A DNA stretch of 64,000 nucleotides from assembly GCA_002205965.3 (NCBI GenBank), contig NADL03000233.1:1-64000 (forward strand), given 5' to 3'. A program made the translations under genes and the position numbers. This document shows positions 10,088-19,962 of this stretch, one piece after another; position 1 is the first letter of the stretch; every line of letters begins with the position of its first letter. Below the pieces are notes generated by a model. That model was not told where the DNA came from and made no database searches. It saw nothing but the letters and a program-made list of their open reading frames with translations. Origin of the DNA: Kappaphycus alvarezii. Taxonomy: Eukaryota; Rhodophyta; Florideophyceae; Gigartinales; Solieriaceae.

Positions 10088-10105
10088 TGGTACTCTTGTG
10101 GAGGG
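10088..10105 (+). other. Primer-binding site (tRNA not identified)
   Basis: Two bases after the LTR comes TGGTACTCTTGTGGAGGG, beginning with the TGG expected opposite a tRNA CCA end. The same sequence with the same two-base spacing follows the element 2 LTR (27481-27502, reverse strand), so it is conserved. I do not recognise the matching tRNA. Confidence 0.6.
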
Positions 10106-10172
10106 GGTTGCACCCGAGGTATTCGAGTTGAGCAGTAGTAAGGAACACTTCGGGGGATTTCTTTTCGTAATC

Positions 10173-12116
10173 ATGGATCTCAACGCTGCTCGTATAACGT
10201 TCACAGGGGGCAAGACTGAAGACGTTGAGGAGTTTCTTTACACATATGTCAACGTTGTGATGCGAGAGAAGGGCGATGAAGAGAAGGCCGCAAGTATCTT
10301 CGCCTATCTTCATGGTGACGCAAAGCACAAATATAAGTCCAAGTTTATCGACGGGTGGTCTCTTAACGGGAATGGGCGTAACTTCGGTGAGGTATGTGAG
10401 TGGCTTGTGAAAGAGTATGCTAAGGAGGTAGAACCAGATGAGATGATTCGTACCGCCATAGAGGCCCGGCTCAACTTCGACGATTTGTTAAGCTCATTGG
10501 TGTACTTGTGTGATCTTTATGAAAAGGCTGGGTTCAACGCCCAAGCCAAGTACGGAATGCTGCGTAAGGCGGCTATGGGGGATAAGCGGCTCTCCGATTT
10601 CCTCCTCATCAAGGGCCCTCACACTTTTGATGAACTGAAGGGTACCATAGTAGAATTTGTCAAAAATTCGGAGACGTTTCAGTCACTGAGTGAGGTACCG
10701 AGGGAAACCCGCACATCGATGTCTATCGTACATCCTGAAAAGAATTATCAAAGGCCGGCTACTAGTGCAGCGGCATTAGAATCTGTCAGGAGCGATGTCA
10801 AAAACTTGGAAGAAAGGTTGGAAACCCGATTCGATAATCGACTTGACATGATAACCTCGCAGTTGGAAAGCCTTACTCTTACCATTAAGAAGAACCAGTC
10901 TGGGGCCCCTAAGGCCGCAGAAGTCTGTTCTTACTGTCACAAGCCTGGACACTTTGCAAACAGGTGTCCTGATAATCCACATAGAAACACTCGTTGTGCA
11001 AAGTGCGGTCGATATGGGCATCATGAAAGTAACTGCTGGTCTAAAGACAACAGAAGAGCAAATTTATCGGAAGCAAGGAGTGAGTCAGGACCAGAGGTGA
11101 AAATCTTACAAAATAGAAGGGATCAAAGGTTGACGGATGCCGGTAACGTATCCATCGCTGAAGAGATTAGTCAAGTCAATGTGACAAAAAGGGATGGGGA
11201 AGGGAACATTTTATCGAAGAAACCTAGGCTAGAGTATGGAATGCTGGAGCATATCCCAGCACCTGTACCTCCTCGAACCAAGAGGTCTGATCAAGTTGTT
11301 CCAGGAGTGGGAGTCACTCCGGCCAAGAAGACGAAAAAGAGTAAGAAAGTTAAGAGTATCTCTAAGGACGTACTAGAGTATGTGAAGAGGTACAATTTGG
11401 TGGCTGAGCTTGCATCGGCCCCAACTGGGATAACGTTTGGTCAACTTTTGAGGGGCGACGCAGAGGATGCGAGAAAAGAACTCAAAAAAATTATCAGGTC
11501 TAATAAGTCCGCTAAGGGTAAGAAACTGTTTCTTCAATCGGCCTCGACAGCACCAAGACGTCTTAAGCTGGTACCAGTCAAAGTATTGGGTATGAAAACC
11601 CAAGCTCTCTTCGATTCGGGTGCTGTTCCAAACCTCATTTCAGAAACTTTGGTGACAGATCTAGGTCTCGAAATTACTCCAACGACTCGAAAAATAACTG
11701 TAGCGGATGGAACCGTCTCAAAATGCATGGGCACTGTTGACAAGGTTTCCGTGTTCTTTGGGGACTCTAAAGTTGATGTAGACTTTCTTGTCATGCCGGA
11801 TCTCCCTTTCGATGCAATCATTGGCTGCCCCACAATGGAAAGACTAGGAACATGCATTGACTTGGGCAACCAAATGGTTTCAGTTAATATTGACGGCAGA
11901 ACCGTGAAGATGCCCCTGGATTTCGACAAAAGCACGCATCCTGAAGATTTAAAAGAAACGGACAGTGAAGATTTCACTTCTAGCTATGACAGCGAAGATT
12001 CGGAACCAACTAACACTTTCGGAAGTGGAAAAGGGTACCCTCGGGGGTTAATGAACATGGCATGGGACGATTATGATTCCGGGTTTGAAACAGATGACGA
12101 CTGGATTCTAGGATAA
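10173..12116 (+). CDS. Gag-protease polyprotein of element 1
   Basis: 647 codons from the ATG at 10173, chosen because element 2 keeps an ATG at the same point (27405, minus). The upstream in-frame extension lacks an ATG. The N-terminal half is a capsid-like region without close relatives I can name. Two CCHC zinc knuckles of the CX2CX4HX4C type start at residues 252 and 275 and would bind genomic RNA. A basic region (lysine-rich, about 390) precedes the aspartic protease, whose active-site motif DSGA is at about residue 481. The C-terminus is acidic (SEDFTSSYDSEDSE). The frame ends at 12116 because GG at 12103 is one base short of the GGG in element 3; the frame is probably continuous with pol in an intact copy. 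It acts in the cytoplasmic virus-like particle. Confidence 0.92.
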   Translation: MDLNAARITFTGGKTEDVEEFLYTYVNVVMREKGDEEKAASIFAYLHGDAKHKYKSKFIDGWSLNGNGRNFGEVCEWLVKEYAKEVEPDEMIRTAIEARLNFDDLLSSLVYLCDLYEKAGFNAQAKYGMLRKAAMGDKRLSDFLLIKGPHTFDELKGTIVEFVKNSETFQSLSEVPRETRTSMSIVHPEKNYQRPATSAAALESVRSDVKNLEERLETRFDNRLDMITSQLESLTLTIKKNQSGAPKAAEVCSYCHKPGHFANRCPDNPHRNTRCAKCGRYGHHESNCWSKDNRRANLSEARSESGPEVKILQNRRDQRLTDAGNVSIAEEISQVNVTKRDGEGNILSKKPRLEYGMLEHIPAPVPPRTKRSDQVVPGVGVTPAKKTKKSKKVKSISKDVLEYVKRYNLVAELASAPTGITFGQLLRGDAEDARKELKKIIRSNKSAKGKKLFLQSASTAPRRLKLVPVKVLGMKTQALFDSGAVPNLISETLVTDLGLEITPTTRKITVADGTVSKCMGTVDKVSVFFGDSKVDVDFLVMPDLPFDAIIGCPTMERLGTCIDLGNQMVSVNIDGRTVKMPLDFDKSTHPEDLKETDSEDFTSSYDSEDSEPTNTFGSGKGYPRGLMNMAWDDYDSGFETDDDWILG

Positions 12117-12355
12117 GTTTGAAACCCGAATGTGTTTCTTTTTGCGATGATATCGAATCAAAGGACAGAATTCGGAGCATGAAAGAAGATTACCTTTGCA
12201 AAGAAAATAAGAATACGTCGAATTCCATATATGAAGATGTGAGCACGACGGAAGAGGTCCTTCAAAATATTGAGGTTGAGGATCAAGAAGAAAAAGGGCG
12301 CCAAATGGCAGAAATCCAAGGAAAAGTGCAGCACCTTCCCGCCCCGCCTCACTGA
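12105..12355 (+). CDS. Acidic linker between protease and reverse transcriptase (frame-shifted segment)
   Basis: Continues the polyprotein in the next frame. It encodes an acidic, Lys-rich linker (KPECVSFCDDIESKDRIRSM and onwards), also present in elements 2 and 3. It stops at 12353-12355 because the CCCC run at 12342 lacks one C found in the other two copies. It has no enzymatic motif and probably spaces protease from RT. Confidence 0.8.
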
Positions 12356-12366
12356 AAATATCCGAC

Positions 12367-14430
12367 ATGTTAACATCTTCCGAAGTAATTGCATGGAGCG
12401 TTTCAGATTTAAGACAAGCAAGTGTACCGGTTACTCACTCGTTCGAACTTACCGACACTCAACCGATTTACCACAAGCCTAGACGTCAACCGCCAAAATA
12501 TGACCAATTTATCTCAGAAAATGTTACAAGTATGCTGAAAAATGATATTATTCGACCAGTTTCATCCCCATGGTCGTTTCCAGTTGTGGTCGCACCAAAG
12601 AAGGATGGAAAGCTGCGTTTTTGCGTCGATTACCGACAACTGAACCAGAGAATGATACCCGATCGATTTCCGATTCCGAACATGGAGGAGATCCTCGAGG
12701 ACCTGAAGGACGGGAGATATTTCACCTCAATTGACCTTTACACTGGCTATTGGCAGATTCCATTGGATGAAAAATGTAAGGAAAAAACAACCTTTACCAG
12801 CAAAGCCGGTACGTTCAGGTTCGAAGTGATGCCTTTTGGTCTCATGAATGCACCAGCTACATTCCAAAGAATGATGAACGAGGTTTTGAAAGGACTTCCA
12901 TTCGCAAGAGTCTATATCGATGATGTCGTCATATTCTCAGAAACATTGGATCAGCACATCTCGCACGTCAAGACAGTTGTGGAGAGGATATCGGAGTATA
13001 GCTTGAAAATTAAGTTGAGCAAATGCTTCTTTGCGAAAACTTCTATCCAATTACTCGGTCATATCGTCGACCAAGAGGGAATTAGAGTGGATCCAGAGAA
13101 AACGAAAAAAATAAAGTTGGCACCAAGGCCCGCTTCAAAGACGGAGGTCCGAAGCTTCTTAGGACTGGCCTCATATTACAGAAGATTTATCAAAGATTTC
13201 GCCAAGACTGCAGCACCGTTACATGCCAGCACTACGAAGAACGGAAAATTTTACTGGAACAAGGAAATGGAAACTGCATTTCAGGAGCTTAAAGATAAGC
13301 TATGTGTCCCCCCAGTTCTCATGTACCCAGATTTCAAGAGACCATTCGTTGTGGAGACAGATGCCTCAGAACGGTCTTTGGGTGCCGTTTTGTCCCAAAA
13401 AGATGAAAACGGAAGACTACACCCTGTTCAATTCGCAAGCCGAACTCTGAATGATGCGGAAAAGAGATACTCAGTCTGCGAGAAAGAAGCGCTAGCTGTC
13501 GTCTTCGCGCTGAAAAAGTTTCGCGTATACCTTTTATCACTCGAGAAATTTGTCTTGATAACTGATCACCAGGCACTTAAAACAGCATTCCAAAAGAAGG
13601 ATGTACATCACCGCTTGGCCCGATGGCTCGACATTTTCGCAGAATATCGGTTTGAAATTGTGTATAGACCCGGACGCAATAATCAGCCTGCCGATTACCT
13701 ATCCCGCTTGAGGGACGCACTGATTCCAAATGAAAAAGCTTCGGAGGACATCGTCGGAGTCGCCGAGTTGCAGTTGCCGAACGATAACGAGTACGAAGCT
13801 AATATTCACGGACTGATCAAATTCCTCGATGGACTAGAAATGAGAAAGGTTGATCTTGAACACCGAAATTGGGTACGCAGGAATCAAAAGGCTTTTACAT
13901 TGTGGAATGGGAAACTCTTCCGGCACACTAAAGCCGGTCCCCGACTAGTGGCCCCTTTGAAAGAAAGAATGAAGATCTTGAGGACTTTCCATGATGAGCT
14001 AGGGCATTGGGATCTCGAAACAACCAAAAAATTCGTAACTGAGAGATTCTGGTGGCCCGGTATCCATAAGGACGTCTATAATTTCGTGAAAAGCTGCGAC
14101 AACTGCCAAAAATTCACTCCAATACGGAAGTATAAGACAACTCTAAGTTTTCCAGTTTCCGGTCTCTTTGAAACCTTCTCAATTGACTTCGCGGGCCCGT
14201 TCAAGGAAACTTCTTCCGGAAACAAATATCTCCTTATAGGGGTGGAACATCTTACTGGATGGCCAATAGCAGTTGCAGTCGAGGAGGCAAATGCTGAGGT
14301 GGTACTGAGATTCATCGAAAAAGAAATAATTGAACCGTTTGGTCTTCCAAAAAGGATCATCTCGGATAACGCCCTTTGTTTTACTGCAACTTCACTGCTT
14401 CGTTTTTTGGAAGAGAAAGGATTCAGCTGA
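12367..14430 (+). CDS. Reverse transcriptase, RNase H and first part of integrase
   Basis: The reverse transcriptase occupies about residues 25-280, with the catalytic YIDD box at about 183-186. RNase H follows (VETDAS near 329, ITDHQAL near 398). The integrase zinc-binding HHCC module is at about 540-585 (GHWDLETTKKF, then CDNCQKF). The core starts near 600, with the first Asp in SIDFAGP and the second in IISDNALCF. The frame ends at 14430 after GG at 14419, where elements 2 and 3 stay open. The ATG at 12367 is only the first Met after the break; a continuous polyprotein start lies upstream. The order RT-RH-INT defines Ty3/gypsy. Confidence 0.95.
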   Translation: MLTSSEVIAWSVSDLRQASVPVTHSFELTDTQPIYHKPRRQPPKYDQFISENVTSMLKNDIIRPVSSPWSFPVVVAPKKDGKLRFCVDYRQLNQRMIPDRFPIPNMEEILEDLKDGRYFTSIDLYTGYWQIPLDEKCKEKTTFTSKAGTFRFEVMPFGLMNAPATFQRMMNEVLKGLPFARVYIDDVVIFSETLDQHISHVKTVVERISEYSLKIKLSKCFFAKTSIQLLGHIVDQEGIRVDPEKTKKIKLAPRPASKTEVRSFLGLASYYRRFIKDFAKTAAPLHASTTKNGKFYWNKEMETAFQELKDKLCVPPVLMYPDFKRPFVVETDASERSLGAVLSQKDENGRLHPVQFASRTLNDAEKRYSVCEKEALAVVFALKKFRVYLLSLEKFVLITDHQALKTAFQKKDVHHRLARWLDIFAEYRFEIVYRPGRNNQPADYLSRLRDALIPNEKASEDIVGVAELQLPNDNEYEANIHGLIKFLDGLEMRKVDLEHRNWVRRNQKAFTLWNGKLFRHTKAGPRLVAPLKERMKILRTFHDELGHWDLETTKKFVTERFWWPGIHKDVYNFVKSCDNCQKFTPIRKYKTTLSFPVSGLFETFSIDFAGPFKETSSGNKYLLIGVEHLTGWPIAVAVEEANAEVVLRFIEKEIIEPFGLPKRIISDNALCFTATSLLRFLEEKGFS

Positions 14431-16136
14431 AGACCGTTCTCGCATACGCTCCTATGTCCAACGGGAAAGCGGAGAGGATGGTTGGAACCATCAAACGAGC
14501 AATATCGAAAACTATGTCGGAGAATGAAATCCAGTGGGAAGATGCCTTACCAAAAGTGTTATACGGCTACCGTCGAAGAAGAGGAAGAAATGGACGCTCA
14601 CCATTCGAGCTAATGTACGGAAGGGCTCCTAGAATGTTACAGAGAGACATGGAAACAAATATTATCGATGAAGAGAGTAGGGAAGTTGAACTACTGGCCA
14701 CCGAAGGCTGGAGATCACACCGCGCGCTAACACAGACAAGAAATAAGGATGCAGAACCTGCAGTCAGAACCTTTTCAGTTGGCTCTAAAGTACTTGTAGT
14801 ACATGGAAAAGCAATGCAGCAGGCTGTGAAGTGGCCGGCCTTCCAAACCAAGTACTCGAACCCTTGCATCGTCACGGAGGAAAGACACCCGCACTATCAG
14901 CTCTGTTCAAGCTCAGGGAAGAGATCAAGGAGGGCCATCCATGCACGTCGTCTGGTCCCTTACCATCAGAGGCCTGAAGAATTCCTTCTCACACAGGACT
15001 ATGCGCAACCACGGGGCATACTCATCTTTAACTATAGAATGATTCCTATGGGAGGAAAAAGGGCCTGGGAATGGATCATCTCGGTTACGCGGGACTACTA
15101 CGAACTCCACGTAATCATCCATTTCTACATTAATATATGCCTATGTTTTCGTACGTTGAACGGACCATTGCTACCTGAAGAAGATTTCCGACTATTAATA
15201 AGAGTTCTATTTTCATTCCAAAACGGAAGGTTCACGGAAGCAGGTCCAGAGTTTGTGGAGGTAATATATCATTACTCTATAGGAAGATATGGAATGGTAG
15301 CTGCTGGAGACTTGTCGCAAACGTATCTGAATATTATCCGTCCAATTTACGTATTTCTCAAGAACAACCAAGACGTGCGACTGAGAGGTTACGCCTTACC
15401 CCCGGATATGGAATACAGGCTGGTCCCGTATCCTCTATGGGAACCTTACGTTTCTCCGCCACAAATTGGGAACGTTGGAGGCGGCGAGGATCCTCCTGAA
15501 GCAGTGATGATGACCAGAGGAGGACCTTCAGGAGACAACAACCCGCCCAGAAGAGGTTCCGGTCGTCCCCCGAGAGGACCTCGTGCAGGTCCCAGTACGT
15601 CAGGAGCTGGTCGCGGCCATTCATCGGGACCGTCCACCACAACTTCATCTCTAGCTCTCCTTCACAACCATGCACAGCATACAGTCGGAAGAAGAAGATT
15701 ATCTTTTTGGCTGCGCAATATCTCCGAGGATGCGAACGATGCGCAGGTCATTTCTTATTTCATGATAAGCATCTGTTTATGTTTTAGGGCGCTACATGGA
15801 CCGCACTTATCTTACGAAGATTCGTTCTTGATGATGCGCGTCTTCTTTTCTTATCGACATCCATTCCTCCGGCATCTTCCAGAAGAGTTTGCATATCACA
15901 TATATTTTTTCACTCTTGGAAGATTCGGAAGAGTCACGGAAGAAGAATGTATTCAACCCCACCTCGATGTGATCAAACCAATATATGAGGCTATGCTACA
16001 AAGTGAGGTACCAGTAATGCGAACCTACTTTTTAGAGCATCATATTGGTAATCAGTTGCATCCGTACCCGTTTGAGAGACCATACATTTTATCAATAAGA
16101 CAGCGAACACTAACGGAAGCAGAAGAAGAGCAGTGA
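14421..16136 (+). CDS. Integrase C-terminal part plus tandem post-integrase domain
   Basis: The first part completes the integrase core (catalytic Glu in NGKAERMVG) and a short basic C-terminal region up to about 15000. What follows is unusual: two copies of a domain of about 130 residues, at roughly 15064-15453 and 15698-16094. Both contain ICLCFRxLxGP, then xxED, RVxFS, EF, IYxxxxGRxG and PIY, and end with PYP-x-x-x-PY. By eye about a third of the aligned positions are identical. They are joined by a Gly/Pro/Arg/Ser-rich linker (PPRRGSGRPPRGPRAGPS). I see no transmembrane segment, so an envelope role is not supported, and no chromodomain. The function is unknown. Element 3 carries the same arrangement; element 2 keeps only the second copy. 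Confidence 0.85.
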   Translation: MQLKTVLAYAPMSNGKAERMVGTIKRAISKTMSENEIQWEDALPKVLYGYRRRRGRNGRSPFELMYGRAPRMLQRDMETNIIDEESREVELLATEGWRSHRALTQTRNKDAEPAVRTFSVGSKVLVVHGKAMQQAVKWPAFQTKYSNPCIVTEERHPHYQLCSSSGKRSRRAIHARRLVPYHQRPEEFLLTQDYAQPRGILIFNYRMIPMGGKRAWEWIISVTRDYYELHVIIHFYINICLCFRTLNGPLLPEEDFRLLIRVLFSFQNGRFTEAGPEFVEVIYHYSIGRYGMVAAGDLSQTYLNIIRPIYVFLKNNQDVRLRGYALPPDMEYRLVPYPLWEPYVSPPQIGNVGGGEDPPEAVMMTRGGPSGDNNPPRRGSGRPPRGPRAGPSTSGAGRGHSSGPSTTTSSLALLHNHAQHTVGRRRLSFWLRNISEDANDAQVISYFMISICLCFRALHGPHLSYEDSFLMMRVFFSYRHPFLRHLPEEFAYHIYFFTLGRFGRVTEEECIQPHLDVIKPIYEAMLQSEVPVMRTYFLEHHIGNQLHPYPFERPYILSIRQRTLTEAEEEQ

Positions 16137-16156
16137 CGAGTCGGGACGTTCGTCTT

Positions 16157-16169
16157 GAGCGAGAGGGCG
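16157..16169 (+). promoter_or_regulatory. Polypurine tract
   Basis: GAGCGAGAGGGCG directly before the 3' LTR, the place and composition of the plus-strand primer of LTR retrotransposons. Element 3 has GAGAAAGGGGGCG at the matching place. Confidence 0.75.
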
Positions 16170-16883
16170 TGATGTGCGCAAATTCGCACACGAAAAAATC
16201 TAGATGAGGACCATGATTGTATACAGTATCGGAATTGGGAAGATATTTTTACAGTTTTTGAATTTGCAAGATATTTTTAATTTGGGTGAGTGTGGCAAAT
16301 TCATCGGTTGATTTTTTCATTTTAGGACACGCTGTCATAGTAGATGTCAGTACAGTTCCAGGTTGTGGGTGATACTACAAGTAGCTCTGAAAGGTCTATA
16401 TAATGGCCACATCAATTCCCACCCCTGGCCGATGGGTGGCTGGCATGGGTATGGCACCTAGATATTTACCTTGAGGAAATATCTTCTAATAGTCTCTCTG
16501 GTTCACACGATTACCGTGAATACATTTTATGGTTATTAGTATGTTTGTTTGAGACTTTTGGGGTAAAAAGTCTATATAAGCCGAGTAAACTGCTTCCTTT
16601 AGTGGAGGTGAAGCAAGTTGGCAGACAACTTCAAGCCAAGTCCCGAGTAGTAGGAAGTTGAGAGTCAACTTCAGACCCAAGAAAACTTTTTCTTACGCTA
16701 GTCGCAGAGCGTCGGTGGTAGACCCTGCCCCTTTTATACTTGCTTGTAGCTTTCTCAACTCTCTTCTATATACACTCCCTTTTGTTCGTTCAACAATACC
16801 ACGGCAGCACTTTTGTCGCTCGCAACACTCCTTCTCAGGGTAATTGGTTCTGAGGATCTCTTCCCCGCCGATTTACCCTATCA
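16170..16883 (+). repeat. 3' LTR of element 1
   Basis: 714 bp, nearly identical to 9367-10085. It lacks about five bases where the 5' LTR reads GGGGTAGCC, and otherwise differs by one-base changes in homopolymers. Confidence 0.92.
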
Positions 16884-17640
16884 CCCTTGATGATTACAAT
16901 GAAGAATGATTGAAACCACTGTCTAGAGTCACAGATTACATTGAGTTACATTTGACTTCAACGACGCCTACTATCCTCGAAAATATTTCCTCAATTAGTG
17001 AAGATGATAAAAATACCACATTTCTTACAATGGTGATGGTAAAGAAGAGCAAAATATGTCAAATGAACGTTAGCTATACACAACAGACGACAAAGTACGC
17101 ACCAAAAATTTTGAAATTTGTGTTCAAGAACTATTTTGTACGGAGCACAGTGTTCTAAGCAATTTCGTTACTGCCTTTGGTTCTAACCCTTTTGAAATGC
17201 CATGCGCAAGGATTGTCCTCATTTTCCTCCCTTTAAATGCGTATAACTATGAAGAGAAGGAATTAAGAAAAAGGTGGAGATGGTTACTATCTACAATGTT
17301 CCACAGAATGCTAATGTCATAATGATTCATTTCTTCTATGAAGTGAAGACCAAAAAAAGGTGGTTCATTTACGATAAGATCTTGGATAGCTTCCTCATGG
17401 AATCAAAGACTCACACAGGAGTGAGTTGAAGACGGACTTAGCTGCCTGTTCTTCACCATGACTTAGAATTTTGCTATCACTAGAAACTACATTCAACTGG
17501 TATTTACCCACATATCTACCATAGTAAATTAACCCCCATTTACACTACTGGTATTTAGCGAGGACCGATTTCAAAATCGCGTTTATACAGACAGGAGACG
17601 CTTCAAGAGATTTTTATGTTACACACCCAAGGAGAGTAAT
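16884..17640. other. No gene recognised; one stem-loop repeat
   Basis: The stem-loop repeat is on the minus strand at about 17502-17550 (GTGTAAATGGGGGTTAATTT as read there). An 82-residue open frame at 16910-17158 shows no motif. Otherwise I see nothing. Confidence 0.4.
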
Positions 17641-17654
17641 AAAAGAACCATTAC

Positions 17655-18300
17655 TGGTTGTTTCTAACTCTAGCGCATAAATTGTTTAATACAGAAATTA
17701 AATGGCTGGAGCAAAGTGTTTCCATGCTATATTCTCTAGGAATGAAGCAACTGATGTATGTACCACAGCTTTTTTATCTTCGAAATGCGGAGGGTGAATG
17801 GATTTCAGTCGAAGTTAAGATTGTAGATGATGTGCTATTTGCTGGATCTCAGATCGTCAAGCATTGGAAAATTATTGCAAGTCATACAGGAAGGGTATGA
17901 GTTTGGAACTGTGTTCAATGGTCCCGGAATATTTTTTACTCTTTGGTCTTACCACATTGCAATATATTGACTTAAGCATTGAGCGCCATGATAGCAAGAA
18001 GCTCAGAGACCTCAATTATTGCCCGATATCCAGACATCGAAGAGAGCAGGGAGATGAATTGCTGAATGCTATTGAAGTTATCTTTTTTGCCCAATCAAAC
18101 AGATCGATTGGATGAATTGGATTTGCAGTCTCTCCCTTTTGTTCTATGGAAGCCATTTGTAGCAGAAAGCTCCTTCTACAAAGGATGACGACTTCATCAC
18201 TCAGATCAGTTCCGTGCGACTGCATTAGAACCTCTGCTCTACCATCAGATATCAATGACCTACTGATGATAAATAGTATACTTTTTCAGTCCGCAGATTT
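17655..18300 (+). pseudogene. Copia-like reverse transcriptase and RNase H relic
   Basis: The frame at 17658-17900 reads YVPQLFYLRNAEGEW and VEVKIVDDVLFAG. The VDDVL matches the RT active-site YxDD type, with Ile in place of Tyr. A second frame from 17990 reads CPISRHRREQGDELLNAIE and NRSIGWIG, typical of the connection to RNase H in copia-like polyproteins. Frames change between these segments and stops interrupt them, so this is a decayed remnant. I cannot find its LTRs. Confidence 0.6.
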
Positions 18301-19655
18301 CTCCGCCAATACACAGAACGCCCCCCCTTATCCTCGGAAAATAACATTACTACATCCCTAATCAGTAAAGCACCCCAATTCCCCCCGCTTTATCATCATA
18401 GTTCAGTGTAATGTACGGGTTCTAATGATTAGTTTAGTCTAGGTTTCTTGACCAATATTGGATGACAGTTTAAACTTTGGAAGTTCGGCAATTTTTCAGC
18501 TGAATAACTGGCTTGCAATAGATAAGAGGGAAATACGGAGTAGTTACTGCGACACTTTGGAGCTGTAGATAGAATATATATGTTTCTAGCAGTAAAGACA
18601 CCCCAAATTTCCTACTTATGCAGTTAAGGTCGGCTGGCCTCACATCAGCCCTGTGACGTTGACCCGCCTAACTCTGACTAATTTCGGACTCTCTAATTCA
18701 CAAGATCTTTTTGACTGAGACTGAATCAAATTGACAAGTGATACGGAATCTTCTGTCAATTACATACATGTCTTGTTCGAGTAATTATGTTCTATCAAAC
18801 TACATCTGTTTAAATAACAAGTCTATATTCTGTTTATTGATGTCATTAATTACAACTGCTTCAGACCTAATTCGATTAGAGCAAGGAGAGCTTTATCTTA
18901 CATGGCTACGGGTATAAATACAGGACTACATCACAAACAAAAGAAAACGAACATCATAAAAAAGAGTATATACTATACCTGATTAAAGCTTCATTGTGTG
19001 TAACGTTTCATTCTTTCAGATGTGACCCCTTAGCCTTCGGAAAATAGCGCTCACACATCTCTAATCAGGGAAGTACCCAATTTTCCTCACCTTTAGAGTT
19101 CTAAAAACCTAGGGGTTTTAATGTGTCGGGTTTATTGATACCGAACACAATATGAATGAGTAAATCCTTGAACTACTTGAAAGGTACATTATATTAGGAT
19201 GTACAGTACATGAGTAGTCACCTAGTTTCAACAAATATATCCTCCTCCGAGCGAAAAAGATTCCCAAATGGCTCAACTACTGCAAGTCTGAGGTATCCGC
19301 AAGACTTTTGGAAGAGAAGTATCAATATCTTAGGGTAGCTTGCCAAGTCCAATTGACTAAATATTAACAATCGATGCATTAATTGAGTTTTCTCTCTAAC
19401 TACTTAAAACTCTAGGTAGTCAACAACTGGTCCGATTATGGTATTGCTAGACGTAGTTGAGAAAGTGGACCTCTTGCCACGTCAGAGCTGTCAGTTCTGT
19501 CACACGTTGTTTCAAGGGTTGAGTTCTCGCCCTTTTCCGGGAAAGTAACCCAACTCTGTTCTTCTGAAGACACTTCACTCTGCACTTTGAAGAATCTACA
19601 AAGCTATTCGCTTGCGGGGGGTTTCTTCAGACTCGCTTGTAGCGTACCCAGCTTC
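18301..19655. other. No gene recognised; GT-box variants
   Basis: AT-rich DNA with three minus-strand copies of the box variant: about 18310-18388, 18565-18612 and 19030-19092. The first and last share ATCYCTAATCAG and a preceding YTCGGAAAATA block. Confidence 0.45.
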
Positions 19656-19943
19656 ATGGGGTCTTTTGTTTGCAAAGATATTGCTGTAAGCCTGAAAAGC
19701 CTCTCTCTCGACATTGACATCTTCCATTGGAACTTCCGCGTTATCAGGGGGAAGAAATTCAAACAACCTTGGTTTGAGAAGTTTGTTGTCCCTGATTTTG
19801 CTGATGACCCTGTGCTTGTGACTGCCATTTGGTGCCGACTTGACATGCAGGGCCGTACTTTGATCCGAGCTGTGGTGAATACTTTGAGATTAGACAAACA
19901 TATCATGAGAGAGTTAGTAATCATTGTGACAGTTAGCGCCTAA
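19656..19943 (+). CDS. Hypothetical protein, 95 residues
   Basis: Open frame from the ATG at 19656. Composition is coding-like (FHWNFRVIRGKKFKQPWFEK) but there is no domain I recognise and no second copy in the window. It could be a host exon or a mobile-element fragment. Confidence 0.3.
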   Translation: MGSFVCKDIAVSLKSLSLDIDIFHWNFRVIRGKKFKQPWFEKFVVPDFADDPVLVTAIWCRLDMQGRTLIRAVVNTLRLDKHIMRELVIIVTVSA

Positions 19944-19962
19944 AAGAAGATTAGGGACCGAC

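Larger units (their letters stand above)
9367..16883 (+). mobile_element. Ty3/gypsy LTR retrotransposon, element 1, near complete
   Basis: Two LTRs of 719 and 714 bp flank a 6.1-kb interior with gag, protease, reverse transcriptase, RNase H and integrase, in the Ty3/gypsy order, plus an extra post-integrase region. The LTRs start TGATGTGCGC and end CTATCA and differ mainly by homopolymer-length changes, so the insertion is young. The flanks ACCTT (9362-9366) and CCCTT (16884-16888) match at four of five positions, a plausible target duplication. Three one-base deletions break the coding sequence at 12103, 12342 and 14419; each is in a homopolymer and each is absent from element 2 and from element 3. 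Confidence 0.95.

Noticed and set aside
12103-12367. Programmed frameshift between gag and pol in element 1
   Set aside because: Elements 2 and 3 read through the same sites in one frame and the changes are in homopolymers, so loss of single bases explains the breaks better.
13334-14360. Antisense open frames in the RT and integrase region, such as 13334-13576 and 14076-14360 on the minus strand
   Set aside because: They are shadows of the coding strand and recur only because the element recurs.
15358-15675. Minus-strand 105-residue frame in the linker region, also at 59276-59593
   Set aside because: Open because the sense strand codes a Gly/Pro/Arg-rich linker; conservation follows from the sense protein.
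15064-16136. Envelope protein after the integrase
   Set aside because: No signal peptide, no transmembrane segment, no fusion peptide-like stretch; instead a duplicated soluble-looking domain in the same frame as integrase.
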